64,000 nt of DNA, from contig NZ_SPQK01000005.1 in the NCBI RefSeq assembly GCF_004570875.1, positions 1 to 64,000 of the forward strand. The letters run 5' to 3'. Of this stretch, positions 46,008-55,764 are shown in pieces. A program made the position numbers and the translations under genes. The stretch's first letter is position 1, and the number at the start of each line of letters is the position of its first letter. The notes under the pieces are model-generated. The model worked only from the letters and a program-made list of their open reading frames with translations, was not told the DNA's origin and made no database searches. The stretch is from Blastococcus sp. CT_GayMR16 (GTDB lineage Bacteria > Actinomycetota > Actinomycetes > Mycobacteriales > Geodermatophilaceae).

Positions 46008-47621
46008 TCAGACGGTGTGGAGGTCTGCGGCCCGGGCCTCGCGGGCACCGATCCGGCCCGCGATGTCGCCCAGCAGCTCCGCCGGCACCTGACCGTCGAC
46101 GGTGACCGCCATGAGTGCCTCGCCGCCGCGGGTGGTGCGGCTGACCTGGGCCCCGGCGATGTTCACCCCGGCCTCCCCGAGCGCCGCGCCGACAGTGCCC
46201 ACGACACCCGGGCGGTCGGTGTAGATGAAGAACAGCAGGTAGCCCGAGAGGTCCAGGTCGATGTCGAACCCGTCGACCTCGGTCAGCTTCGGCACCTGGT
46301 TCTTGCCGAAGAGCGTGCCGGACACGGTCACCGCGGTGCCGTCGGCCATGGCGCCGCGCACGGTGATCAGGTTGCGGTAGTCGGGGCTCTCGACGTCGCT
46401 GGACAGCGACACCTCCAGGCCGCGCTGGTCGGCCAGCAGCGGGGCGTTCACGTAGGTCACCTGCTCCTCGACGACGTCGGAGAAGACGCCCTTGAGGACG
46501 GCGAGCTGCACCACGGAGACGTCGAACTCGGCGATCTTGCCGCGCACCTCGACGTTCACCGACTGGGCGAGCCCCCCGGCGACGGCGGTGAACACCCGGC
46601 CGAGCTTCTCGGCCAGCGGGAGGCCCGGGCGGACGTCCTCCGCGACGACCCCACCGGCCTGGACGTTGACCGCGTCCGGGACGAACTCGCCCTGCAGCGC
46701 GAGCCGCACCGAACGGGCCACGGCCGTGCCGGCCTTGTCCTGCGCCTCGGTCGTCGACGCGCCCAGGTGCGGCGTGACGACCGTGTTCGGCAGCCCGAAC
46801 AGCGGGCTGTCGGTGGTGGGCTCCTTGGCGTAGACGTCGAGGCCCGCGGCGCCGACCTGGCCGGACCGGAGTGCGTCGGCCAGCGCGGCCTCGTCGACCA
46901 GACCGCCACGGGCGGCGTTGACGATGATGACGCCCTTCTTGGTGGTGGCCAGCTCCGCGGCGCCGATCAGGCCCAGGGTCTCGGGGGTCTTCGGCAGGTG
47001 GATGGTGATGAAGTCCGACTCGCGGAGCAACTCGTCCAGGGGGACCAGCCGGACGCCGAGCTGCGCGGCCCGGCCGGGCTGGATGTAGGGGTCGTAGGCG
47101 ATCAGCGTGACGCCGAAGGCCGCCAGCCGCTGCGCCACCAGGACGCCGATGCGCCCGAGGCCGACGACGCCGACGGTCTTGTCGGTGACCTCCACGCCCA
47201 TGAACTTCGAGCGCTTCCAGGCGCCCTCGCGCAGCGAGGCGTCGGCGGCCGGGATCTGCCGGGCGGCGGCAAGGAGCAGGGCGACGGCGTGCTCGGCAGC
47301 GCTGACGATGTTCGACGTGGGCGCGTTCACCACCATGACCCCGCGCTCGGTGGCGGCCGGGACGTCGACGTTGTCCAGCCCGATGCCCGCGCGCGCGACC
47401 ACCTTGAGGTTCGGCGCCGCTGACAGTGCCTCGGCGTCGATCTGCGTGGCGCTGCGGATCATCACCGCGGCCGCCTCGGCGAGCGCGGGGAGCAGCGCCG
47501 CACGGTCGGCGCCGTCGACGTGCCGGATCTCGACGTCGTCGCCGAGCACCTCCAGGACGCTCGGGGCGAGCTCTTCGGCGATCAGGACGACGGGCGGAGT
47601 CCCCGGCACGATGGCGGTCAC
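46008..47621 (-). CDS. serA: D-3-phosphoglycerate dehydrogenase
   Basis: 537-aa long-type SerA, committing 3-phosphoglycerate to serine. NAD-binding [16 protein letters not shown], catalytic Arg region [11 protein letters not shown], and catalytic His in [14 protein letters not shown]. Beyond about residue 320 come the allosteric substrate-binding domain and a C-terminal ACT domain ([23 protein letters not shown]), giving serine feedback as in mycobacterial SerA1. The start is GTG 47621. Confidence 0.95.
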   Translation of the reverse strand: MTAIVPGTPPVVLIAEELAPSVLEVLGDDVEIRHVDGADRAALLPALAEAAAVMIRSATQIDAEALSAAPNLKVVARAGIGLDNVDVPAATERGVMVVNAPTSNIVSAAEHAVALLLAAARQIPAADASLREGAWKRSKFMGVEVTDKTVGVVGLGRIGVLVAQRLAAFGVTLIAYDPYIQPGRAAQLGVRLVPLDELLRESDFITIHLPKTPETLGLIGAAELATTKKGVIIVNAARGGLVDEAALADALRSGQVGAAGLDVYAKEPTTDSPLFGLPNTVVTPHLGASTTEAQDKAGTAVARSVRLALQGEFVPDAVNVQAGGVVAEDVRPGLPLAEKLGRVFTAVAGGLAQSVNVEVRGKIAEFDVSVVQLAVLKGVFSDVVEEQVTYVNAPLLADQRGLEVSLSSDVESPDYRNLITVRGAMADGTAVTVSGTLFGKNQVPKLTEVDGFDIDLDLSGYLLFFIYTDRPGVVGTVGAALGEAGVNIAGAQVSRTTRGGEALMAVTVDGQVPAELLGDIAGRIGAREARAADLHTV

Positions 47622-47754
47622 AGGGCGACAGCCTAGGAGCGCGCCCGGAACGTCTCGACACCGCACCGGCAGGAGCGGCGTCCTTGTGCCCGACCGGCGG
47701 CCCCGACATCCTGGCCCGACGAGATCCGGGACCGCCGGACCGACGGAGGAGACC

Positions 47755-48495
47755 ATGAGCCAGACCGACGACCCGGGTCGTTCCGATTCCCCCTACGGCC
47801 AGGGTGCCGGCAGCGGGCAGCCCTACGGCGCACCGGCCGACCCCTTCCAGAAGCAGCCGGGCCAGCCCGAGTACGGCCAGCAGCAGCCCCAGTACGGGCA
47901 GCCACCGGCCTACGGGCAGCCCGAGTACGGCCAGCAGCAGCCGTACGCGCCCGCTCCCTACGGCGCCCAGTACGGGCAGCAGCCGTCGGCGTACCCCCCC
48001 GGCTACGGCCAGTACGGCACGTCGGCGGTGCCGGCCAAGCCGCCGCACGTGATCATCGCCGCCGTCCTCGGCTTCGTCTTCGGTGCGCTCGGGGTGCTGG
48101 TCTCCCTGTTCGCCATCATCGTCGGGGCCGTCGCCTCGGGGGCGGGCGACGCCGCCGACGAGGAGATCCCGGGCCTCGGGGCCGTCGCGGGCGCCGTGGG
48201 CGGGGTGCTCATCGTCATCGGGCTGCTGGCGCTCGCCTGGACGGTGGTCATGATCTGGGGCTCGGTGTGGGCGCTGAAGGGGCGCAGCCGGGTGATGCTC
48301 CTGGTGGGCGGATCGATCGCCCTCGCCTTCACGCTGATCGGTTTCTTCGGCAGCGTCGGGGACAACAGCACCAGCGGAGGCGGCATCTTCTTCAACCTGC
48401 TCCTCCTCGTGGCGGCGGTGGCCATCGTCGTCCTCCTCTGCCTGAAGCCGGCGGCGGACTTCTTCGCCGCCCACCGGGCCCGCCGCGGCGCCTGA
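47755..48495 (+). CDS. Membrane protein with Tyr-Gly-Gln-rich N-terminus
   Basis: 246-aa protein. Residues about 10-95 are a low-complexity Gln/Tyr/Gly/Pro region with repeated YGQ units; the rest has four hydrophobic helices (VIIAAVLGFVFGALGVLV, GGVLIVIGLLALAWTVVMIWG, MLLVGGSIALAFTLIGFF, FFNLLLLVAAVAIVVLLCL). It has a GGAGGA ribosome binding site. No catalytic motif is seen. It is followed by a related gene; together they resemble uncharacterised actinobacterial envelope proteins. Confidence 0.85.
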   Translation: MSQTDDPGRSDSPYGQGAGSGQPYGAPADPFQKQPGQPEYGQQQPQYGQPPAYGQPEYGQQQPYAPAPYGAQYGQQPSAYPPGYGQYGTSAVPAKPPHVIIAAVLGFVFGALGVLVSLFAIIVGAVASGAGDAADEEIPGLGAVAGAVGGVLIVIGLLALAWTVVMIWGSVWALKGRSRVMLLVGGSIALAFTLIGFFGSVGDNSTSGGGIFFNLLLLVAAVAIVVLLCLKPAADFFAAHRARRGA

Positions 48496-48621
48496 GCGTC
48501 GCCCGTCCGTTCGACCGGCGTATCCGGATCGACACCGGAGATCTCCCCCTGGCGGTGTGACGCGCCTTACACTCCGCCACCACCCGCCACCCCGGCGGCC
48601 TGCCCAGGAGGAAGCTGCCCC

Positions 48622-49146
48622 ATGTCCAGCCCCACCCCAGGTTCCGACCCGAACTATCCGCAGTCGGGTGCTCCACAGGGCCAGCCGGCCTGGGGAGCGC
48701 CGCAGCAGCCGCCCCCGGGATACAACCCCGCCCCGTCGTACTCGGGCGGGCCGCCGGCGGGCAACCAGCGCCCCGGCCAGGTCACCGCGGCGGCGATCAT
48801 CGGCATCGTCATCGGCGCCCTCGGCGTCCTCGGCCTGTTCAGCATCGGCGTGTACTTCGCGTTCGACACGGTCCTCGGCCTGCTGAGCCTGCTCGCCGTG
48901 GTCGCGGCGGTCGTCACCCTGATCGGTGGCATCCAGGCCATCCAGGGGAACTCCCCCCGGCTGCTGATGCTGGGCAGCTACGCGTCCATCGGGGTCCAGC
49001 TGCTCACGCTCATCTGGGCCGTGGTCAGCGGCTACGGCTTCGTGTTCCTCGGCATGCTCGGCTTCCTCCTGCCGGGGCTGATCGTGTTCCTGCTCATGCA
49101 GCCCCAGGCGAAGCAGTACTACGCCTCTCGCGGCATCAGCTACTAG
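48622..49146 (+). CDS. Membrane protein, paralogue of preceding gene
   Basis: 174-aa protein with a Pro/Gln/Gly/Tyr-rich N-terminus (about 55 residues) and four hydrophobic helices, the same plan as the gene 126 bases upstream but shorter. It has AGGAGG-type spacing before the ATG (cccaggaggaagctgcccc). Function unknown; probably a tandem duplication that has diverged. Confidence 0.83.
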   Translation: MSSPTPGSDPNYPQSGAPQGQPAWGAPQQPPPGYNPAPSYSGGPPAGNQRPGQVTAAAIIGIVIGALGVLGLFSIGVYFAFDTVLGLLSLLAVVAAVVTLIGGIQAIQGNSPRLLMLGSYASIGVQLLTLIWAVVSGYGFVFLGMLGFLLPGLIVFLLMQPQAKQYYASRGISY

Positions 49147-49159
49147 CCGCACGCGGAAT

Positions 49160-49187
49160 GGCCCCCCTGCCAACCGGCAGGGGGGCC
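49160..49187. terminator. Perfect 12-bp bidirectional terminator
   Basis: GGCCCCCCTGCC, loop AACC, GGCAGGGGGGCC, then GTTCT on the plus strand. It lies between the membrane-protein gene (+) and the ilvC 3' end (-). Confidence 0.82.
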
Positions 49188-49208
49188 GTTCTGCTCGTTG
49201 GTGCTCGA

Positions 49209-50888
<1,680 letters not shown>

Positions 50889-50891
<3 letters not shown>

Positions 50892-52778
50892 GACTTGTCC
50901 CTCTCCGAACACGGGCCGCGTGTCGCGTGCGGCCAGGATGTCGTCGTTGCTCGAGCCCGCGGCGACCATCGGCCACACCTGGGCGTCGTGGCCGACCACG
51001 AAGTCGATGACCACCGGGGCGTCGTTGATCGCCATGGCCTTCTCGATCACCGCGTCCACGTCGTCCTTGGTCTCGCAGCGCAGTCCGATGCAGCCCAGGG
51101 CCTCGGCGAGGGTGACGAAGTCGGGGATCCGCACCGCCTTGGGCGTGCCGTCGGCGTTGCGCGCGTGCAGCTTCGTGTTGGAGTAGCGGCCCTCGTAGAA
51201 CAGCGTCTGCCACTGCCGGACCATGCCGAGGTTGCCGTTGTTGATGACGGCGACCTTGATCGGGATGCCCTCGATGGCGCAGGTGGCGAGTTCCTGGTTG
51301 GTCATCTGGAAGCAGCCGTCGCCGTCGATCGCCCACACGGTGGCCTCGGGGCGGCCGTACTTCGCGCCCATGGCGGCCGGGACGGCGTAGCCCATCGTGC
51401 CCAGACCGCCGCTGTTGAGCCAGGTGCCCGGCTTCTCGTACTTGACGAACTGGGCGGCCCACATCTGGTGCTGGCCGACGCCGGCCGTGTAGATCGCGTC
51501 CGGGCCGGCGATCGCGCCCAGCCGCTCGATCACGTACTGCGGGGACAGCGAGCCGTCCTCGGGCCAGTCGTAGCCGAGCGGATAGCGCTCCCGCCAGTCG
51601 TCGAGCTGCGCCCACCAGGCCGTGAGGTCGGGCGTGCGCCCGCCCTCGCGGTCGACACGCAGCGCCTCGACCAGCTGGGTGATCGTCTCCTTGGCGTCGC
51701 CGACGATCGGCACGTCGGCCTTGCGGTTCTTGCCGATCTCGGCCGGGTCGATGTCGGCGTGCACCACCAGCGCGTCCGGCGCGAAGCTCGACAGCTGACC
51801 GGTGACGCGGTCGTCGAACCGTGCGCCGAGCGCGACGAGGAGGTCGGCCTTCTGCAGCGCGGTGACCGCCGTGACGTTGCCGTGCATGCCCGGCATGCCC
51901 AGGTTCTGCCGATGGCTGTCCGGGAACGCCCCGCGGGCCATCAGGGTGGTGACCACCGGGGCGCCGGTGAGCTCGGCCAGCTCGGCGAGCTCCGCGCTGG
52001 CCTGTGCCTTGAGGACGCCGCCACCGACGTAGAGCACCGGACGGTGGGCGGCGGCGATCAGCGCGGCGGCCTCGCGGACCTGCTTGCCGTGCGGACGCGT
52101 GGTCGGCTTGTAGCCGGGCAGGTCCATCCGGGGCGGCCAGGAGAAGTTCGTCGTCGCCTGCAGCACGTCCTTGGGGATGTCCACGAGGACCGGCCCCGGG
52201 CGACCGGTGCTGGCCAGGTGGAAGGCCTCGGCGATCCGCTGCGGGATCTCGTCGGCGTTCGTGACCAGGAAGTTGTGCTTGGTCACCGGCATCGTGATGC
52301 CCCGGATGTCGGCTTCCTGGAAGGCGTCGGTGCCGATCGCGGCGCTGGGCACCTGGCCGGTGATCGCCACGATCGGGACGGAGTCCATGTGCGCGTCGGC
52401 CAGCGGCGTCACCAGGTTGGTCGCGCCGGGGCCGGAGGTCGCCATGCAGACGCCGACCTTGCCGGTGGCCTGCGCGTAGCCCGTCGCGGCATGCCCGGCG
52501 CCCTGCTCGTGCCGGACGAGGACGTGGCGGACGGCGGAGTCGAAGAGCGGGTCGTACGCGGGGAGGATCGCCCCGCCTGGGATGCCGAAGATGACCTCGA
52601 CGCCGACGGCCTCCAGCGAGCGGACGAGGCTCTGCGCCCCGGTGATGCCCGTGGCGGGCTCGGCGGCGGCGGCGCTGACGGAACGGGCCGTGGTCTCGAC
52701 GCCGGCCAGGGAGGCAGCGGCCTCGCGGGTGGCGGCCTCGCGGGATCCCTCGCGGTGCTCGCTCGGAGTGGTGGTCAT
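50889..52778 (-). CDS. ilvB: Acetolactate synthase large subunit
   Basis: 629-aa ThDP/FAD enzyme, first common step of valine and isoleucine synthesis. Cofactor-activating Glu in [16 protein letters not shown]; ThDP motif [16 protein letters not shown] to [14 protein letters not shown]-domain [15 protein letters not shown]. The first about 45 residues are an Ala/Glu/Thr-rich extension. It is preceded by a Val/Leu-rich leader peptide and a U-tract terminator. Confidence 0.96.
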
Positions 52779-52828
52779 CTCGGCGTTCTCCTGGGCCTTG
52801 CTGAAGTGGGGCGGTCTCTACGGGCAAC

Positions 52829-52861
52829 AAAAAACCCCTCGTGCCACAGGCACGGAGGGGT
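52829..52861 (-). terminator. Attenuator terminator before ilvB
   Basis: In RNA orientation ACCCCTCCGTGCC, loop TGT, GGCACGAGGGGT, then TTTTT: 12 bp with one bulged C and a U-tract. It lies 50 bases before the ilvB start. Confidence 0.85.
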
Positions 52862-52862
52862 C

Positions 52863-52890
52863 AGCGCGTCGGTCGGCAGACCGACGCGCT
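52863..52890 (-). promoter_or_regulatory. Leader hairpin of the ilvB attenuator
   Basis: Perfect 12-bp stem AGCGCGTCGGTC / GACCGACGCGCT with loop TGCC. It begins inside the TAG stop of the leader peptide. The loop TGCC is complementary to the GGCA of the terminator's 3' arm, paralleling the cimA leader design. Confidence 0.75.
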
Positions 52891-52960
52891 AGGCGACTAC
52901 GAGGCTGCCGGTGACAGGCGGGCAGCCGGTGACGGGCAGGCAGACGCGAGGCACGTGCAC
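52889..52960 (-). CDS. ilvB leader peptide, Val/Leu-rich
   Basis: 23-codon frame from GTG 52960: MHVPRVCLPVTGCPPVTGS then LVVA and TAG. Six Val and two Leu codons, with Leu-Val-Val just before the stop. A GGGGAAGG site lies about six bases upstream; GTG 52954 is an alternative start. Ribosome stalling on Val or Leu codons is the likely signal for the ilvBNC operon. Confidence 0.75.
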   Translation of the reverse strand: MHVPRVCLPVTGCPPVTGSLVVA

Positions 52961-52986
52961 ACTGTGCGCCTTCCCCGCCGGGATCG

Positions 52987-55764
52987 TCAACCAGCCTGTC
53001 CCACTGTATGGACAAGCGTGTCCATTTCTCGCGCGGGGTCGGCGTCCAGCACGCTGGGGTCGAACGTCTCCATCAGCGGCCACACCTCGGCGAGCGGCAT
53101 CGGCCGGCCGAACAACCACCCCTGGACGTACCGGCAGGACATGCCGCGCAGGGCGTCGAGCTGACCGGCGGTCTCGACGCCCTCGGCGACGACGTCCATG
53201 CCGAGGGTGCGCCCCAGCTCGACGATGGCGGCCACCAGGGCGGCCGCCCGCTCGTCGCGCTCGATGTCGGCGAAGAACTCGCGGTCGAGCTTCAGGATGT
53301 CGACCGGCAGCCGGGCGAGATAGGCCAGCGAGGAGTAGCCGCGACCGAAGTCGTCGACCGACAGCACGCAGCCCATCCCCTTGAGGGTCGCGAGGTCGCT
53401 CTCGAGGCGGTCCTCGGCGTCGAGCATCACCGACTCGGTGATCTCCAGGATGAGCTTCTGCGGGGGAAGCCCCGACTGGGCCAGCGCGAGAGCGACGTCG
53501 GGGGCCAGGCACCCCGCCTGCAGGTGACGCACGGAGACGTTGACGCCGATCTGCACGTCCCAGCCCGCGGCGAGCAGGGCGGCGCCGTCGGTCGTGGCCT
53601 GCTGGAGCACCCAGCGCTGCAGCGCCACGATCAGGCCGTCGTCCTCGGCGAGGGAGATGAACTCGTCGGGCGGCACGGTCCCGAGGACGGGGTGGTCCCA
53701 GCGCACGAGCGCCTCGAGGCCGAGGATCCGGCGCTCAGCCACCCCGACGACCGGCTGGTAGACCACCCGGAACTGCTCCTCGTCGAGCGCCGCGGGGAGG
53801 TCCCGGCCCAGCCGGGTACGCCGTCCGGCGGCACTGTCGACCGCGTGACCCGCGGTCCGGACGCAGCTCTTGCCCGCCGCCTTGGCCGCGCGCAGGGCGA
53901 GGTCGGCCTGCCGGATCGTGGTCGACACGTCGTCGGCCGGGTCGAGCGGGGTGACGCCGATGCTGCCGGACACGTCGAACACGACACCGGAGGCGTAGCC
54001 CTCGGTCCCGGGCGCCCGGTGCACCGTCCCCAGCCCGGCGACGATGCGCTCGGCGAGGGCCGTTGCCTCCTCCAGTTCGTCGGTGACGAGGATGGCGAAC
54101 TCGTCCCCGCCGAGCCGGCCCACGAGGTCGCCGTCGCGGACCGTCGCCCGGAGGCGGGCGGCCACCTGGACCAGCAGGTCGTCACCCGCCTCGTGCCCCG
54201 CCACGTCGTTGACCGGCTTGAAGCCGTCGAGGTCGAGCAGGAGGAGACAGGCCGGCGCGCCGCCCCCGGCCACGCGGGCCCGGGCGGCCGCCAGGCCGGC
54301 CATCAGCCGGGCACGGTTGGGCAGCCCGGTCAGGTAGTCGGTGTGCGCCAGCCGCTCCAGCTCGAGCTCGCTGCTCCGCCGCCCCGCCACGTCGCGCAGG
54401 TGCAGCACCAGCCCGTCCCGTCCGGCGCCAGAGCGCCGCCCCGCCAGTCCGGGAGCGGCCGGCAGACCCGACGACGGCGCCGTCCGGACGGTCTCGAACT
54501 GCCGCCAGGACCCGTCGCGGCCACGCAGCCGGAAGACCGGACCGCGCTCGTCGTCGTCGGCCGTCGGATGCAGCGCCCGGTAGAGCTCGTGCCGGTCGTC
54601 CTCGTGGACGAAGTCGCGCAACTGCCGTCCCTCGAGATCCCGCGGGGACCACGTGGACTGGCTCTGGGCCGCCGAGGTGGAGGCCCAGGTGACCTGCCCA
54701 CGGGAGTCGAGCACGAGCGTGACGTCGGCCGAGCGGTGCACCAGGGACAGGAAGAAGGCCTCGGTCCGCAGCACCTGACGGGTCAGCCGGGCCCCGTCGC
54801 GCGCCCAGACCAGCGTGCGGGCGAACGTCAGGACCATCAGGCCCGCCACCGTCGCCGCCTCCAGCGGCACGTGCGGCCGGCCGAGGGCCAGACCACCGAG
54901 CAGCAGGAGCAGGACGCCGAAGCCGAGGCAGTAGCTGACGACGACGCCGGCCAGCGGCACCGCGGCGGTCGGCTCCTCGGCGCGGGCCCGCGGCCCGGGA
55001 TCGACGGCCAGCGCCTGGGTCGCCGCGGCCAGCATGGCGAGGTAGGCCGTGCTCGCCACGACGTCCAGGATCGGCGACGGCCGCCCGACGGCCAGCGCGC
55101 CGCAGACCATGGTCACCGCGAGCGAGCCGAAGGTGAGCAGCAGCCAGGCCGCCGCGGCCCGGCGCGGGGCGGAGACCCCGGCGAAGGTGACCAGGCCGAC
55201 CGCGGACAGGACAGCGCTGACCGCGGGATATCCGACGGTCAGCAGGGGCTCGGTCTGGCCGCTGGCGGTCAGCGGGACCAGCATCTCCAGCAGGACGCCG
55301 AGGGCGGCGAGCGCGACGGCGGCGTCGAGGACCGTCTGGACGCGGACGCGCCCGCCGGTGGATCGGACCAGTCGGATGCAGACCAGGACGGCGACCGGGC
55401 CGGTCGCCACCAGCGGCAGGTCCGACAGCCCGGCCTCGGGTGCGTTGACGCCCAGCCCGGCGGCCGCCCGGATGACGTGACCCAGGGCCAGCAGCGCGGC
55501 GATCGCGGCGAATCCCCGCCATGTCGTGGTCGCGAGCGGGTCCATCCGGCGGCTGTGCCGGAGGACGAGGACCCCGACGACGACGGTGGCGAGTGCCAGG
55601 ACGGCGGGCCCGGTCCGGCCGTTCCAGTCGGGGCGCACCAGTTGGAGTGCCCCGGTCGCGACCGCGGTGACCGCGAGGGAGCTCAGGACCGCGGCCCGCG
55701 GCCAGGGCCGCACCGGCGATGCGCCGTCCTGGTCGACGGGATCCGGGGCGCCGGACCGGGTCAC
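52987..55764 (-). CDS. Membrane GGDEF-EAL protein with intact motifs
   Basis: 925-aa cyclic-di-GMP enzyme. Roughly residues 20-310 hold about nine hydrophobic helices (possible MASE-type sensor), then a PAS domain (ADVTLVLDSRGQVTWAS), GGDEF domain (RLGGDEFAIL) and EAL domain. The EAL site is complete: EALVRW, GVNVSVRHLQ, LEITESVM, SVDDFGRGYSS, ILKLDREF and AEGVET. So both synthase and phosphodiesterase motifs look functional. The GTG overlaps the stop of the upstream paralogue (GTGA). Confidence 0.9.
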   Translation of the reverse strand: MTRSGAPDPVDQDGASPVRPWPRAAVLSSLAVTAVATGALQLVRPDWNGRTGPAVLALATVVVGVLVLRHSRRMDPLATTTWRGFAAIAALLALGHVIRAAAGLGVNAPEAGLSDLPLVATGPVAVLVCIRLVRSTGGRVRVQTVLDAAVALAALGVLLEMLVPLTASGQTEPLLTVGYPAVSAVLSAVGLVTFAGVSAPRRAAAAWLLLTFGSLAVTMVCGALAVGRPSPILDVVASTAYLAMLAAATQALAVDPGPRARAEEPTAAVPLAGVVVSYCLGFGVLLLLLGGLALGRPHVPLEAATVAGLMVLTFARTLVWARDGARLTRQVLRTEAFFLSLVHRSADVTLVLDSRGQVTWASTSAAQSQSTWSPRDLEGRQLRDFVHEDDRHELYRALHPTADDDERGPVFRLRGRDGSWRQFETVRTAPSSGLPAAPGLAGRRSGAGRDGLVLHLRDVAGRRSSELELERLAHTDYLTGLPNRARLMAGLAAARARVAGGGAPACLLLLDLDGFKPVNDVAGHEAGDDLLVQVAARLRATVRDGDLVGRLGGDEFAILVTDELEEATALAERIVAGLGTVHRAPGTEGYASGVVFDVSGSIGVTPLDPADDVSTTIRQADLALRAAKAAGKSCVRTAGHAVDSAAGRRTRLGRDLPAALDEEQFRVVYQPVVGVAERRILGLEALVRWDHPVLGTVPPDEFISLAEDDGLIVALQRWVLQQATTDGAALLAAGWDVQIGVNVSVRHLQAGCLAPDVALALAQSGLPPQKLILEITESVMLDAEDRLESDLATLKGMGCVLSVDDFGRGYSSLAYLARLPVDILKLDREFFADIERDERAAALVAAIVELGRTLGMDVVAEGVETAGQLDALRGMSCRYVQGWLFGRPMPLAEVWPLMETFDPSVLDADPAREMDTLVHTVGQAG

